Shown piece after piece: positions 15,696 to 25,586 of a stretch of DNA of 64,000 nt. Position numbers and translations under genes: made by a program. The stretch is taken from NCBI RefSeq assembly GCF_004365965.1, contig NZ_SOEB01000019.1, forward strand, positions 1 to 64,000, given 5' to 3'. Each line of letters begins with the position of its first letter. Position 1 is the stretch's first letter. Source of the DNA: Rhodovulum visakhapatnamense (lineage in GTDB: Bacteria; Pseudomonadota; Alphaproteobacteria; Rhodobacterales; Rhodobacteraceae). The notes below the pieces were generated by a model, which saw only the letters and a list, made by a program, of their open reading frames with translations, was not told the origin of the DNA and did not search any database.

Positions 15696-16378
15696 TGGGC
15701 CGCGCCCTCGCACCGATCCTCGGGTTCGACACCTCAGGTCCCTATTGTGCCGCAGCGCTGCTGCGGGACGGTGGTGTCGTGCTGTCCCGGCACCGGGACA
15801 TGGCGCGCGGTCAGGCTGAGGCGCTGATGCCGCTTCTGGGCGAGATGCTGGCCGAGGCCGGGCTGGGCTGGTCCGATCTGGGCGGCATCGGCGTCGGTGT
15901 CGGCCCGGGCAATTTCACCGGCATCCGCGTATCGGTCGCCGCAGCGCGGGGGCTGGCGCTGGCCTCGGGCGTACCGGCCGTGGGCGTCTCGATGTTCGAG
16001 GTGCTGCGCCGCACCCAACCCGACCCGGCCCCCGATCTGCTGAGCCTCGAGGCGCCGCGCGGATTGGCCTATGTTCAGCCGCGATCCGGCGGCGTGCCGG
16101 GTGCGGCCCGGATGATCGCGCCCGACACCCCCGGCGAGGCGGCGACGCTGGACGCCGCGGGCGCCCGTCATGTCACGGGCTTTGCCGCCCGGCAGATCGG
16201 CACCGCACTCGGCATCGGCTGGACCGAGGCCGCGCCCGCCGAGATCGCCCCCCGGATCGCCCGCGCGGCCGCCGAAATTCTCGCGACCGGTGCGCTGCCG
16301 ATGCGTCCGGCGCCGCTTTACGTCCGTCCCGCCGATGCCGCGCCGCCCGCCGATCCGCCGCCGTTGATCCTGCCGTGA
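15695..16378 (+). CDS. tsaB: tRNA threonylcarbamoyladenosine biosynthesis protein TsaB
   Basis: 227 residues with the ASKHA fold: ILGFDTSGPYCAAAL at the N-terminus and VGPGNFTGIRVSVAAARGLAL. TsaB partners TsaD and TsaE to make the t6A modification at A37 of ANN-decoding tRNAs. The ATG overlaps the nfuA stop by one base; the TGA overlaps the next gene in the same way. The adjacent acetyltransferase is the usual TsaB-RimI pairing. Confidence 0.92.
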   Translation: MGRALAPILGFDTSGPYCAAALLRDGGVVLSRHRDMARGQAEALMPLLGEMLAEAGLGWSDLGGIGVGVGPGNFTGIRVSVAAARGLALASGVPAVGVSMFEVLRRTQPDPAPDLLSLEAPRGLAYVQPRSGGVPGAARMIAPDTPGEAATLDAAGARHVTGFAARQIGTALGIGWTEAAPAEIAPRIARAAAEILATGALPMRPAPLYVRPADAAPPADPPPLILP

Positions 16379-16821
16379 TGCCCGATGCAAGCCGGGCCCT
16401 GAGTTCCGGAGCGCTTGCCGATCTGCATGCGCGGTGCTTCACGACGCCCCGTCCCTGGAACGCGTCCGAGTTCGACGACCTGCTGGCCACGCCGGGGACC
16501 TTTCTCTGCGGCGACGCGCGAGGGTTCTCCATGGGCCGCGTCGCTGTCGGCGAGGCCGAGCTTCTGACCATTGCGGTCGCCCCCGAATGCCGACGGACGG
16601 GCCTCGGCCGCGCTAGGCTGGACGCGTTCGAGGCCGAAGCGCGCGCCCGCGGCGCGCAGGAAGCCTTTCTGGAGGTCGCGGTCGACAATGCGGCGGCCTG
16701 CGCGCTTTACACGGGCGCGGGGTTTGTGCTGGCCGGGCGGCGGCCGCGCTATTACGGTACGCCCGACGGCCGCCGCATCGACGCTTTGGTGATGCGCAAG
16801 GCCCTGTCGGCCAAGTCCTAA
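16378..16821 (+). CDS. rimI: GNAT-family N-acetyltransferase, RimI-like
   Basis: 147 residues. The acetyl-CoA loop is seen as RRTGLGRARL, with EVAVDNAAACALYTGAGF as the following conserved strand and helix. RimI acetylates the N-terminal alanine of ribosomal protein S18, but small GNAT proteins next to tsaB can have other substrates. A GTG three bases earlier is a possible start; the ATG giving a TGATG overlap is preferred. Confidence 0.85.
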   Translation: MPDASRALSSGALADLHARCFTTPRPWNASEFDDLLATPGTFLCGDARGFSMGRVAVGEAELLTIAVAPECRRTGLGRARLDAFEAEARARGAQEAFLEVAVDNAAACALYTGAGFVLAGRRPRYYGTPDGRRIDALVMRKALSAKS

Positions 16822-16828
16822 AATCCGG

Positions 16829-16858
16829 TTGACGCTCGCCCCGGCGGACGGCCTTAAT
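16829..16858 (+). promoter_or_regulatory. Promoter candidate for the nucleoside importer operon
   Basis: TTGACG at 16829-16834 and CTTAAT at about 16853-16858, 18 bases apart, lie about 75 bases before the BMP gene. The fit to a sigma-70 promoter is fair. Confidence 0.4.
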
Positions 16859-16932
16859 CGGGGCGGGCAAACGGCCTCCCCGGGCGCGCAGGATCGCCCC
16901 CGAGGCCGGCCAACCAACCGGGAGAAATCTGG

Positions 16933-17922
16933 ATGACGAACACGCAGAAGGTTCTGGGCGCCGCGGCCGTTCTGGCGCTGGCCGGAGGCACCGCGCTGGC
17001 CGACCCGGCCCTGATCTACGATCTTGGCGGCAAGTACGACAAATCCTTCAACGAGGCGGCGTTTACCGGCGCGGAACGCTGGAAGGCGGAAACCGGCGGC
17101 ACCTATCGCGAGATCGAACTGCAATCCGAAGCCCAGCGCGAACAGGCGCTGCGCCGCTTTGCCGAGGCCGGGCTGAACCCGATCGCGATGACCGGCTTTG
17201 CCTTCAAGTCGGTTCTGGAAGAGGTCGCGGCCGATTATCCCGACACGAAATTCGAGATCATCGACGATCTGGTCGATGCGCCCAACGTGCGCTCGATTGT
17301 CTTTTCCGAACATGAGGGCAGCTATCTCGTTGGAATGATGGCCGCCATGGCGTCAAAATCGAACACCGTGGGGTTCGTCGGCGGCATGGACATCCCGCTG
17401 ATTCGGAAATTCGCCTGCGGCTATGCCCAGGGCGCGAAGGCGGTCGACCCCGAGACGACGGTTCTGCAGAACATGACCGGCACCACCGCCGAGGCCTGGG
17501 CCGATCCGGTCAAGGGCAGCGAACTGGCCCGGGCCCAGATCGGCCAGGGGGCCGACGTGATCTTTGCCGCTGCGGGCACCACCGGGCTTGGGGTGCTGCA
17601 GGCCGCGGCCGATGAGGGGATCCTGTCGATCGGGGTCGACAGCAACCAGAACCACCTGCATCCGGGGCAGGTTCTGACCTCGATGGTCAAGGGCGTCGAT
17701 GTCGCCGTCTACAGCGCGTTCAAGGCGGGCGACGCGCTGGAAACCGGCATGTTCCGGCTGGGGCTGGCCGAGGACGGCGTCGGCTATGCGATGGACGACA
17801 ACAACAAGGATCTGGTGACGCCGGACATGATCGACGCGGTCGAAGCCGCCAAGGCCAGGATCATTTCGGGCGAGATCGAGGTGCATGACTACATGTCCGA
17901 CAATACCTGCCCGGTGAAGTGA
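16933..17922 (+). CDS. BMP-family ABC transporter substrate-binding protein (nucleoside/purine type)
   Basis: 329 residues. A Sec signal peptide (about 1-23, ending TALA) precedes LIYDLGGKYDKSFNEAAFTGAE, the hallmark start of BMP/PnrA proteins, followed by EVAADYPDTKFEIIDD and GTTGLGVLQAA. Members bind purine nucleosides in the periplasm. Unlike many relatives it has no lipobox, so it should be soluble. GGGAG lies just before the ATG. It is first in a four-gene operon with its ATPase and two permeases. Confidence 0.9.
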   Translation: MTNTQKVLGAAAVLALAGGTALADPALIYDLGGKYDKSFNEAAFTGAERWKAETGGTYREIELQSEAQREQALRRFAEAGLNPIAMTGFAFKSVLEEVAADYPDTKFEIIDDLVDAPNVRSIVFSEHEGSYLVGMMAAMASKSNTVGFVGGMDIPLIRKFACGYAQGAKAVDPETTVLQNMTGTTAEAWADPVKGSELARAQIGQGADVIFAAAGTTGLGVLQAAADEGILSIGVDSNQNHLHPGQVLTSMVKGVDVAVYSAFKAGDALETGMFRLGLAEDGVGYAMDDNNKDLVTPDMIDAVEAAKARIISGEIEVHDYMSDNTCPVK

Positions 17923-19487
17923 CCGGCATGGCGGCGGACGCCGGGACCGGCACATCATCGGCCCCGGCCATAGAATTGCGGTGCATTTCCAAGGCGTTCG
18001 GGCCGGTCCGGGCGAACCGCGACATTTCGCTTGTGGTGCGGCGCGGCACGATCCACGGCATCGTCGGCGAGAACGGCGCGGGTAAGTCGACGCTGATGTC
18101 GATCCTTTACGGCTTCTACAAGGCCGATGCCGGCGAGATCCTGATCGGCGGGCGCCCGGTCCAGATCGGCGACAGCCAGGACGCGATCCGCGCGGGCATC
18201 GGCATGGTGTTCCAGCATTTCAAGCTGGTCGAGCCCTTCACCGTGCTGGAAAACGTGATCCTGGGCACCGAGGACGGGGCACTTCTGAAACCCTCGCTGG
18301 CCAAGGCGCGCGGCACACTGCGCCAGCTGGCGGCCGACTACGAGCTTGAGGTCGACCCCGACGCGCGGATCGAGGATCTGGGGGTCGGCATGCGCCAGCG
18401 GGTCGAGATCCTGAAGGCGCTGTATCGGCAGGCGGATATCCTGATCCTCGACGAACCGACCGGAGTGCTGACGCCCGCCGAGGCCGATCACCTGTTCCGG
18501 ATATTGGAAAACCTCAAGTCTCAGGGCAAGACAATCATCCTCATCACCCACAAGCTGCGCGAGATCATGGCCGCGACCGATACGGTTTCTGTCATGCGGC
18601 GCGGGGAGATGACCGCCACCTTGCGGACCGCCGACACCAGCCCCGCCGAGCTGGCCGAGCTGATGGTCGGGCGAAAGGTCTTGTTGCGAATAGACAAGTC
18701 TCCGGCACGGCCGGGCCGCAGGGTGCTGGAGATCGAAAAGCTCTGCGTCACCGATGCGCAGGGCATCGCCCGGCTGTCCGACGTGTCGCTGAGCGTCCGG
18801 GCAGGCGAGATCCTCGGTATTGCCGGGGTGGCCGGAAACGGCCAGTCGCATCTTCTGGAGGTGCTGGGCGGCATGCGGCCCGCGACCGGCCATGTCCGGA
18901 TCGACGGCAAGGAGCTTGACCTGTCGGGGCCAGGCTGCGACGGGCGGTCGCGCCGCGCGGCAGGCATCGCCCATGTGCCCGAGGACCGGCAGCGCGAGGG
19001 GCTGATCATGCCCTTCCATGCCTGGGAGGATTCGGTCTTCGGCTATCACTCCGACCCCGCTCTGCAGAGCGCGCCGGGCCTGATGGACAATGCCCGCATC
19101 CGCAGCCGTGCCGGGGACCAGATGGCGCGGTTCGACGTGCGCCCGCCCAATCCCGATCTGGCAGCACAAAGCTTTTCCGGCGGGAACCAGCAAAAGCTGG
19201 TGCTAGCGCGCGAAATCGAACGCAATCCCGATCTGTTGCTGGTCGGTCAGCCGACCCGCGGCGTCGATATCGGCGCCATCGAGTTCATCCACCGCCGCAT
19301 CCTCGAGTTGCGCGACGCGGGCAAGGCGGTGCTGCTGGTCAGCGTCGAGCTGGACGAGATCCTGGGCCTTTCGGACCGGATCGCGGTCATGTGCGGCGGG
19401 CGGATCATGGGCGAGCGGCTGGCCTCGGACACCGACGAGACCGAACTGGGCCTGATGATGGCCGGAATGAAGGGAAAGGCCGCCTGA
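17919..19487 (+). CDS. Nucleoside ABC transporter ATP-binding protein (two ABC modules)
   Basis: 522 residues with duplicated ABC domains, as in sugar and nucleoside importers. The first module has Walker [10 protein letters not shown] (near 50) and [14 protein letters not shown]; the second has the degenerate loop GVAGNGQSH, signature [13 protein letters not shown] and QPTRGVD where DEPTRG is normal. This second-module degeneracy is usual for nucleoside-type ATPases. The GTG at 17919 gives a four-base overlap with the preceding stop; an ATG at 17928 is an alternative. Confidence 0.92.
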   Translation: MTGMAADAGTGTSSAPAIELRCISKAFGPVRANRDISLVVRRGTIHGIVGENGAGKSTLMSILYGFYKADAGEILIGGRPVQIGDSQDAIRAGIGMVFQHFKLVEPFTVLENVILGTEDGALLKPSLAKARGTLRQLAADYELEVDPDARIEDLGVGMRQRVEILKALYRQADILILDEPTGVLTPAEADHLFRILENLKSQGKTIILITHKLREIMAATDTVSVMRRGEMTATLRTADTSPAELAELMVGRKVLLRIDKSPARPGRRVLEIEKLCVTDAQGIARLSDVSLSVRAGEILGIAGVAGNGQSHLLEVLGGMRPATGHVRIDGKELDLSGPGCDGRSRRAAGIAHVPEDRQREGLIMPFHAWEDSVFGYHSDPALQSAPGLMDNARIRSRAGDQMARFDVRPPNPDLAAQSFSGGNQQKLVLAREIERNPDLLLVGQPTRGVDIGAIEFIHRRILELRDAGKAVLLVSVELDEILGLSDRIAVMCGGRIMGERLASDTDETELGLMMAGMKGKAA

Positions 19488-19488
19488 G

Positions 19489-20583
19489 ATGAGCCAGATG
19501 CCGAAATGGGCCGATCTGGTCCTCATTCCGCTGATCAGCCTCATCGTGGCGGCGCTGCTGTCGGCGCTGGTGATCCTCGGGATAGGCGAGGACCCCGTCG
19601 CGGCCGTCAAGATGATGGTCACCGGCGCGCTCGGCTCGACCTATGCCTGGGGCTACACGCTTTACTACGCGACCAATTTCATCTTCACCGGGCTTGCGGT
19701 CGCGGTGGCCTTCCATGCGCGGCTGTTCAATATCGGCGGCGAGGGGCAGGCGACGCTGGGCGGGCTGGGCGTGGCGCTGGTCTGCCTTGCGCTGCCCTGG
19801 CCGCATTGGGCGCTGGCACTGCCGGTGGCCGCCCTTGGCGCAGCACTGTTCGGCGCCGCCTGGGCCGCCATTCCGGCCTGGCTCCAGGCCAGGCGCGGCA
19901 GCCATATCGTCATCACCACGATCATGTTCAACTTCATCGCGGCCTCGCTGCTGAACTATCTGCTGGTCAACGTGCTGCGCCCGACGGGATCGATGGACCC
20001 CTCGACCGCGCGGTTCGCAGACGGCACCCATCTGCCCACGCTGCATGACCTGCTGGCCCCCCTTGGCATCGCCTTCTCGAAAGCCGTGCCCGCCAATATC
20101 AGCTTTCTGCTGGCGCTGGCGGCCTGTGTCGCGGTCTGGATGCTGATCTGGCGAAGCCGCCTTGGCTATGAAATCCGCGCGCTCGGCCATTCCGAACCGG
20201 CCGCGATCTATGCCGGTATCCGGCCCGTGCGCACGGTGATGTGGGCGATGCTGATCTCGGGCGCGCTGGCCGGGCTGATGGCCGTCAATACCGTGATGGG
20301 CGAGGCCGAGCGGCTGGTGCTGAACTCGGTCGAGGGGGCGGGCTTCATCGGCATCGCCGTCGCGCTGATGGGGCGCAACCACCCCGCGGGCGTCTTTCTC
20401 GCCGCCATCCTCTTCGGCTTTCTTTACCAGGGCGGGGCCGAACTGGCGCTTTGGACCGACATCCCGCGCGAGCTGATCGTGGTGATCCAGGCACTGGTGA
20501 TCCTGTTTACCGGCGCGCTCGACAACATGGTGCGGATGCCGCTGGAGCGGCTGTTCCTTTCGCTCCGGAAAGGGCGCGCGTGA
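19489..20583 (+). CDS. Nucleoside ABC transporter permease 1
   Basis: 364 residues, about nine membrane segments, BPD_transp_2 family. [19 protein letters not shown] and the coupling region [19 protein letters not shown] are typical. It pairs with the next gene to form the channel. The start is two bases after the ATPase stop, and its own stop overlaps the next ATG (TGATG). Confidence 0.92.
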   Translation: MSQMPKWADLVLIPLISLIVAALLSALVILGIGEDPVAAVKMMVTGALGSTYAWGYTLYYATNFIFTGLAVAVAFHARLFNIGGEGQATLGGLGVALVCLALPWPHWALALPVAALGAALFGAAWAAIPAWLQARRGSHIVITTIMFNFIAASLLNYLLVNVLRPTGSMDPSTARFADGTHLPTLHDLLAPLGIAFSKAVPANISFLLALAACVAVWMLIWRSRLGYEIRALGHSEPAAIYAGIRPVRTVMWAMLISGALAGLMAVNTVMGEAERLVLNSVEGAGFIGIAVALMGRNHPAGVFLAAILFGFLYQGGAELALWTDIPRELIVVIQALVILFTGALDNMVRMPLERLFLSLRKGRA

Positions 20584-21548
20584 TGGATTTTCCGACGCTG
20601 CTGCAGGTGCTCGATTCCACCGTCCGGCTGGCCACGCCGCTGTTGCTGGCCTGCCTCGCAGGGCTCTTTTCCGAACGCTCGGGCATCTACGACATCGGGC
20701 TCGAGGGCAAGATGCTGGCCGCGGCCTTCTGTTCGGCCGCGACCGCGGCGGTGACCGGCTCGGTCTGGCTGGGCTTGCTGGCCGGGATCGGCGGGTCCAT
20801 GGCTCTGGCCGGGCTGCACGGGCTTTCGGCCATCACCTTCCGGGGCAATCAGCTGATTTCGGGGGTCGCCATCAACTTTCTGGCGGCGGGGCTGACGGTG
20901 GTGCTGGCCCAGGACTGGTTTCATCAGGGCGGGCGCACGCCCTCGCTGCTGGGCGGCGCGCGGTTCGAGGCCATTGCCCTGCCCTTCGCCGAGACGCTGC
21001 GCCCGGTTCCGGTGCTGGGCCCGGTCTATGCCGAGCTGATCTCGGGCCATACGCTGCTGGTCTATGTCGCAGCCCTGCTGGTTCCGGCCAGCTGGTGGGT
21101 GCTGTACCGGACGCGCTTCGGGCTGCGGCTGCGCGCGGTCGGCGAAAACCCCGAGGCGGTCGATACGGCAGGCGTCTCGGTCCAGGCCACGCGCTATGCG
21201 GCGGTGGCGATCTGCGGGCTTCTCTGCGGGCTGGCGGGGGCCTATCTGGCGACCGCGCTGCAGGCGGGCTTTTCCAGGGACATGACCGCCGGGCGGGGTT
21301 ATATCGCGCTGGCAGCCCTGATCTTTGCGAAATGGCGGCCGTGGCAGGCACTGGGCGCGACGCTTCTTTTCGGGCTGCTGCAGGCCGTGGCCCTGCGCTA
21401 TCAGAATATCGAGCTTGGCGGGGTCGGCCTGCCGGTGCAGGTGATGGATGCGCTGCCCTATATCCTGACCGTGGTGATCCTTGCGGGCTTTGTCGGGCGG
21501 GCGATCCCTCCCCGTGCCGGGGGCGAGCCCTATGTGAAAGAGCGGTAA
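20583..21548 (+). CDS. Nucleoside ABC transporter permease 2
   Basis: 321 residues, BPD_transp_2 family, about nine membrane segments. GIYDIGLEGKMLAAAF and GLRLRAVGENPEAVDTAGV match the second permease of BMP-type nucleoside systems. It ends the operon. A longer in-frame reading upstream lies inside the first permease gene and was rejected. Confidence 0.92.
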   Translation: MDFPTLLQVLDSTVRLATPLLLACLAGLFSERSGIYDIGLEGKMLAAAFCSAATAAVTGSVWLGLLAGIGGSMALAGLHGLSAITFRGNQLISGVAINFLAAGLTVVLAQDWFHQGGRTPSLLGGARFEAIALPFAETLRPVPVLGPVYAELISGHTLLVYVAALLVPASWWVLYRTRFGLRLRAVGENPEAVDTAGVSVQATRYAAVAICGLLCGLAGAYLATALQAGFSRDMTAGRGYIALAALIFAKWRPWQALGATLLFGLLQAVALRYQNIELGGVGLPVQVMDALPYILTVVILAGFVGRAIPPRAGGEPYVKER

Positions 21549-21611
21549 AATCTGACCCCGCCGGGCTGCGCATCCTTGCCAGGACCGGGAGAGGCGCTTT
21601 AGGGACCGGTC

Positions 21612-22523
21612 ATGCAGATCTACCTACCCATCGCCGAGGTTTCCGTGAACGCCTTCGTCCTTCTGGGCCTGGGCGGGATCGTCGGCATCCTGTCGGGGAT
21701 GTTCGGCGTCGGCGGGGGGTTCCTGCTGACGCCGCTGCTGTTCTTCATCGGCATCCCCCCGGCGGTCGCGGTTGCGACCCAGGCGGCGCAGATCGTCGCC
21801 TCGTCGATCTCGGGCGTGCTGGCGCATTTCCGGCGCAAGACCGTCGATCTGCGCATGGGAACGGTGCTGCTGGCGGGCGGCATGTGCGGCGCGGTGCTGG
21901 GGGTCTGGATCTTTAACCTGATGCGCGGCATCGGCCAGGTCGATCTGCTGGTCAAGCTGTGCTACGTGGTCTTTCTGGGCGTGATCGGCGCCTTGATGTT
22001 CGTCGAAAGCCTGGCCGCCATCAACCGCACCCGCAAGGGCGTCGTGCGCAAGCGCAAGCAGCGGACCTGGTTCGACGCCCTGCCCTTCAAGATGAAGTTC
22101 CGCACCTCGGGGCTGTATCTCTCGGCGATCCCGCCGCTGATCGCGGGCGCCTTCGTGGGTGTGCTGTCCGCGATCATGGGGGTCGGCGGCGGGTTCATCA
22201 TGGTGCCTGCGATGATCTACCTGCTGGGCATGCCGACCAAGGTGGTGATCGGCACCTCGCTGTTCCAGATCATCTTCGTCAGCGGTTTTACGACGATCCT
22301 GCATGCCACAACCAACCACACCGTCGATCTGGGGCTGGCGCTGCTGTTGCTGATCGGGGGCGTCGTCGGGGCCCAGATCGGCACCGGAATCGGGCTGAGG
22401 ATGAAGGCCGAACAGTTGCGCATCTGGCTCGCGATCCTGGTGCTCGCGGTCTGCGGCAAGCTGGCGCTCGATCTGCTGATCGAACCGGCCGAGCTTTATT
22501 CGATTGCCGAAAGGGTGCGCTGA
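21612..22523 (+). CDS. TSUP-family (TauE/SafE) anion permease
   Basis: 303 residues, eight or so membrane segments in two related halves, each with GVGGGF (GMFGVGGGFLLTP and AIMGVGGGFIMVP). The loop between halves is basic (RKGVVRKRKQ), so it is probably cytoplasmic. TSUP proteins move sulfite, sulfoacetate or other small organosulfur anions across the inner membrane; the substrate here is unknown. Its stop overlaps the next gene by one base, a pairing common in Rhodobacterales. Confidence 0.88.
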   Translation: MQIYLPIAEVSVNAFVLLGLGGIVGILSGMFGVGGGFLLTPLLFFIGIPPAVAVATQAAQIVASSISGVLAHFRRKTVDLRMGTVLLAGGMCGAVLGVWIFNLMRGIGQVDLLVKLCYVVFLGVIGALMFVESLAAINRTRKGVVRKRKQRTWFDALPFKMKFRTSGLYLSAIPPLIAGAFVGVLSAIMGVGGGFIMVPAMIYLLGMPTKVVIGTSLFQIIFVSGFTTILHATTNHTVDLGLALLLLIGGVVGAQIGTGIGLRMKAEQLRIWLAILVLAVCGKLALDLLIEPAELYSIAERVR

Positions 22524-23281
22524 TGGCCTGGCGTCTGATCGTCGTGCTGTTGCTGGCCGCCCTGCCCGCCCGGGCCGAGCAGGTGGTGGCCGGTCTCAGC
22601 CAGACCCGGGTGTCGATCACCACCAATTTCGCGGGCTCCGAGATCCTGATCTTCGGCGCGGTCAAGCGCGACGCCCCCGCCCCCGCAGGCCCCCCGCTCG
22701 AGGTGGTGGTCACCGTCGCCGGGCCCTCGGCCCCCGCCACCGTGCGCAAGAAGGACCGTCGCGTCGGGATCTGGGTCAATACCGAATCCGTCCGGATCGC
22801 GGCAGCACCCAGCTTCTATGCAGTGGCGACGACCGCGCCGCTGGATCAGGCGCTGTCCCAGACCGAGGACCTGCGCCACAAGGTGTCGATCCCGCGCGCG
22901 ATCCGGTCGGTGGGTGTCACCGAAGAGGCCCCCGAGGCGCAAAGCTTCATCGACGCGCTGATCCGCATCCGGTCCGAGACCGGGCTTTATCAGGAACTGC
23001 CCGGCGCGGTCGAGCTGGACGAACAGACCCTGTTCCGCACCTCGATCGCGCTGCCCTCGAACCTGACCGAGGGCGACTATGCCACCCGGATCTTCCTGAC
23101 CCGGGGCGGTGACGTGGTGGACGCCTTCGAGACCACCATCGGCGTGCACAAGGTCGGGCTGGAACGCTGGACTTACCTGCTGGCCCACGAGCATCCGCTG
23201 GCCTATGCGATCCTGTCGCTCGGCATCGCCATCGCCGCGGGCTGGGGCGCCTCGGCCGCGTTCCGGATGATGAAAAGCTGA
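22523..23281 (+). CDS. TIGR02186-family protein (signal peptide plus one C-terminal membrane segment)
   Basis: 252 residues. A signal peptide (1-19, ending PARA) is followed by an Ig-like periplasmic region (about 20-215) and a membrane segment near the C-terminus (AYAILSLGIAIAAGWGAS). Matches the alphaproteobacterial family TIGR02186, of unknown function, in which the gene usually follows a TSUP permease. Translational coupling (TGATG) suggests it helps that permease, perhaps as a periplasmic accessory. Convergent with the SDR gene with no gap. Confidence 0.85.
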   Translation: MAWRLIVVLLLAALPARAEQVVAGLSQTRVSITTNFAGSEILIFGAVKRDAPAPAGPPLEVVVTVAGPSAPATVRKKDRRVGIWVNTESVRIAAAPSFYAVATTAPLDQALSQTEDLRHKVSIPRAIRSVGVTEEAPEAQSFIDALIRIRSETGLYQELPGAVELDEQTLFRTSIALPSNLTEGDYATRIFLTRGGDVVDAFETTIGVHKVGLERWTYLLAHEHPLAYAILSLGIAIAAGWGASAAFRMMKS

Positions 23282-24016
23282 TCAGCCGCGCCCGATATAG
23301 GGCATCGTCGTCGCCATCACCGTCATGAACTGAACATTGGCCTCGGGCGGCAGGTCGGCCATGTGCAGGACCGAGCGCGCGGCATGGGCGACATCCATCG
23401 TGGGCTGCACCGGCCGTCCTTCGGCCCGCGCGCGGTCGGTCAGATCCTCGACCAGCGCGGTGCGGGCATTGCCGATGTCGATCTGCCCGCAGGCGATCCC
23501 GAAAGGCCGCCCGTCGAGGCTGAGCGTCTTGGTCAGCCCGGTCACCGCATGTTTGGTGGTGGTGTAGCAGACCGAGCCCTCGCGCGGGACATGGGCCGAG
23601 AGCGAGCCGTTATTGACGATCCGCCCGCCCTGCGGGTCCTGCGCCCGCATCCGCGCGAAGGCCGCGCGCGCGGCCAGGAACATGCCGCCGACATTGACGG
23701 CCAGCACCTGCGCCCAGGCAGCCGGATCGATGTCGTCGATCGAACCCGAGGGGCCGAAGGTGCCGGCATTGTTGAACAGCACGTCCAGCCGCCCGGCCCA
23801 GACCATGAAGGCGTCGAAGGCGGTCTCGACCTCCCCGGCATCGGTCACGTCGGCAGGCAACGCCAGCGCACCCTCGTGTCCCGCCGCGATCTGATCCAGC
23901 AGATCGGCGCGGCGGGCCAGCAGCCCGACCCGCCAGCCATGGTCCAGAAACAGCTCGGCCGTGGCGCGGCCGATGCCGCTGCTGGCGCCGGTGATCAGGA
24001 TCGTCCTTGCGGTCAT
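23282..24016 (-). CDS. SDR-family oxidoreductase
   Basis: 244 residues, classical short-chain dehydrogenase. Cofactor motif TGASSGIG at 9-16, NNAG at 82-85, catalytic Ser near 138-140, and Y151-x3-K155. The substrate is not predictable. The ATG overlaps the stop of the helicase gene upstream by four bases (ATGA), so the two are co-transcribed although no shared function is evident. Confidence 0.9.
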   Translation of the reverse strand: MTARTILITGASSGIGRATAELFLDHGWRVGLLARRADLLDQIAAGHEGALALPADVTDAGEVETAFDAFMVWAGRLDVLFNNAGTFGPSGSIDDIDPAAWAQVLAVNVGGMFLAARAAFARMRAQDPQGGRIVNNGSLSAHVPREGSVCYTTTKHAVTGLTKTLSLDGRPFGIACGQIDIGNARTALVEDLTDRARAEGRPVQPTMDVAHAARSVLHMADLPPEANVQFMTVMATTMPYIGRG

Positions 24017-25545
24017 GGGCGCGCCTCCTCGGCGGTCAGGGTCAGGGGGGCGGGCGCGGCCACCAGATCGTCGGCGGTCAGCGCCCGGGTCGGCCGCGCA
24101 AGCCGGTAGCGCGTGACCCAAAGCAGGCGCTCTTCGGCGCGGGTGATCGCGACATAGGCCAGCCGCTTCCAGAGCGGCTGGCCCGCCTCGACCCGACCCG
24201 CCCGGGCGGCCGCGTAAAGATCGGGGGCAAAGACCTGCACCGCGGGCCATTGCGAGCCCTGCGCCTTGTGGATCGTCACCGCCGCCCCGTGCAGGAAGGC
24301 CGCGCCCATGGTGGCGGCATAGGGGATGAAGGGTTCCTCCTCGTCCGGCAGCTCGATCTTGACGATCGAGGCCACCGACAGCCGCGGGTCCTCGGCGCCG
24401 ACCACATGCATGATCGAAAAGCCCGGCTTTCGCCCCGGCCCCACATAGATCACCTGCGCGCCCTTGATCAGCCCGCGCGCCTCGAGGTCGATCCGTTTCT
24501 TGCGGTGCTTCAGCGGCAGTTCGATCCCGTCGCAGATCAGCGGCTCGCCCGGCAAAAGCGCGTCCTCGGGCGCGCCCTGAGCCTGGCGGAAGGCGTTGAT
24601 CAGCCGGATGCGGGTGGCATTGCGCCAGACCAGCACCGGCGAGCGCGCCATCAGGTCGGAATCGACGCGGGGCGCCAGCTCGACCCGGGGGTCACGGGCG
24701 GCGGCCTGTTCGACCATCCGCTCGAACCGCTCGAAATCGACCTCGGGGTCGGCCAGCGCATGGGCCAGATCGAGGATCGGGTTGTCGTCCTGCTGGCGGT
24801 GGATGCGCTGCAGTTCCAGCGTCTGCGGCCCGGCCAGACGGTCGAACACCATCTTGCCCGACTGGTTGACCGGCGCAAGCTGCGCCGGATCACCGAAGAG
24901 GACGAGCGCGGGGAAAAGTTCGCGCAGGTCGTCGAACTGGCGTTCGTCGAGCATCGAGGCCTCGTCGACGAACCCGATGTCAAGCGGGTCTTCGCGCCGC
25001 TTCCAGCCCTTGATGAAATCGCTGCCCTTGAGCCCCGCCGCCGCCAGCGCCCCCGGCACCGAGGGCACCGCGGCATAGAAGGCCTGCGCCCGGTCGAGCG
25101 CGGCTTCGGTCAGCCCCTCGATCTCGGGGCGGTCGCCCTCGCCGGTCAGCCATTCGGCGATCTTCTCGTATTCGGGGTCGTAGACGGGCGTATAAATGAT
25201 GCGGTGGATCGTGGTCGCGGGTACGCCGCGCTGGCGCAGCACGCTGGCGGCCTTGTTGGTCGGCGCCAGAACCGCCAGCGTCCGGCGGTCCTTGCGGCGC
25301 TTGCCCTCATAATCGCCCGAGACGATCTCGACCCCCGCCTCGACCGCGGCGCGCACCAGTTCCGCCAGCAGCAGCGTCTTGCCCGATCCGGCCTTGCCGG
25401 TGACCGCCAGAACGCCGGTCTTGCCCTCGCTCCGGGCGCAGAGGGTTGCGTCATCGAGATCGACGCCAAAGCCGCGCAGCATCCCTGCCACGCGGTCATG
25501 GGCTTCGGCCTGGTCCTCGGAAAAGCGCAGCGCGGGCACGGTCAT
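24013..25545 (-). CDS. ATP-dependent RecD-like DNA helicase (SF1)
   Basis: 510 residues. Walker A GKAGSGKT at 50-57, motif II VDEAS, a GDPAQLAPV motif III, and a UvrD-C2 segment AAVTIHKAQGSQWPAVQVF with a final VAITRAEERLLWVTR. This is the layout of stand-alone RecD-like helicases found in Rhodobacterales. It likely unwinds DNA during repair or replication. First gene of a two-gene unit with the SDR. Confidence 0.88.
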   Translation of the reverse strand: MTVPALRFSEDQAEAHDRVAGMLRGFGVDLDDATLCARSEGKTGVLAVTGKAGSGKTLLLAELVRAAVEAGVEIVSGDYEGKRRKDRRTLAVLAPTNKAASVLRQRGVPATTIHRIIYTPVYDPEYEKIAEWLTGEGDRPEIEGLTEAALDRAQAFYAAVPSVPGALAAAGLKGSDFIKGWKRREDPLDIGFVDEASMLDERQFDDLRELFPALVLFGDPAQLAPVNQSGKMVFDRLAGPQTLELQRIHRQQDDNPILDLAHALADPEVDFERFERMVEQAAARDPRVELAPRVDSDLMARSPVLVWRNATRIRLINAFRQAQGAPEDALLPGEPLICDGIELPLKHRKKRIDLEARGLIKGAQVIYVGPGRKPGFSIMHVVGAEDPRLSVASIVKIELPDEEEPFIPYAATMGAAFLHGAAVTIHKAQGSQWPAVQVFAPDLYAAARAGRVEAGQPLWKRLAYVAITRAEERLLWVTRYRLARPTRALTADDLVAAPAPLTLTAEEARP

Positions 25546-25586
25546 GGGCGCAGCCTACAGGCCGCGCCCGTCCGGTGCCAGCGCGT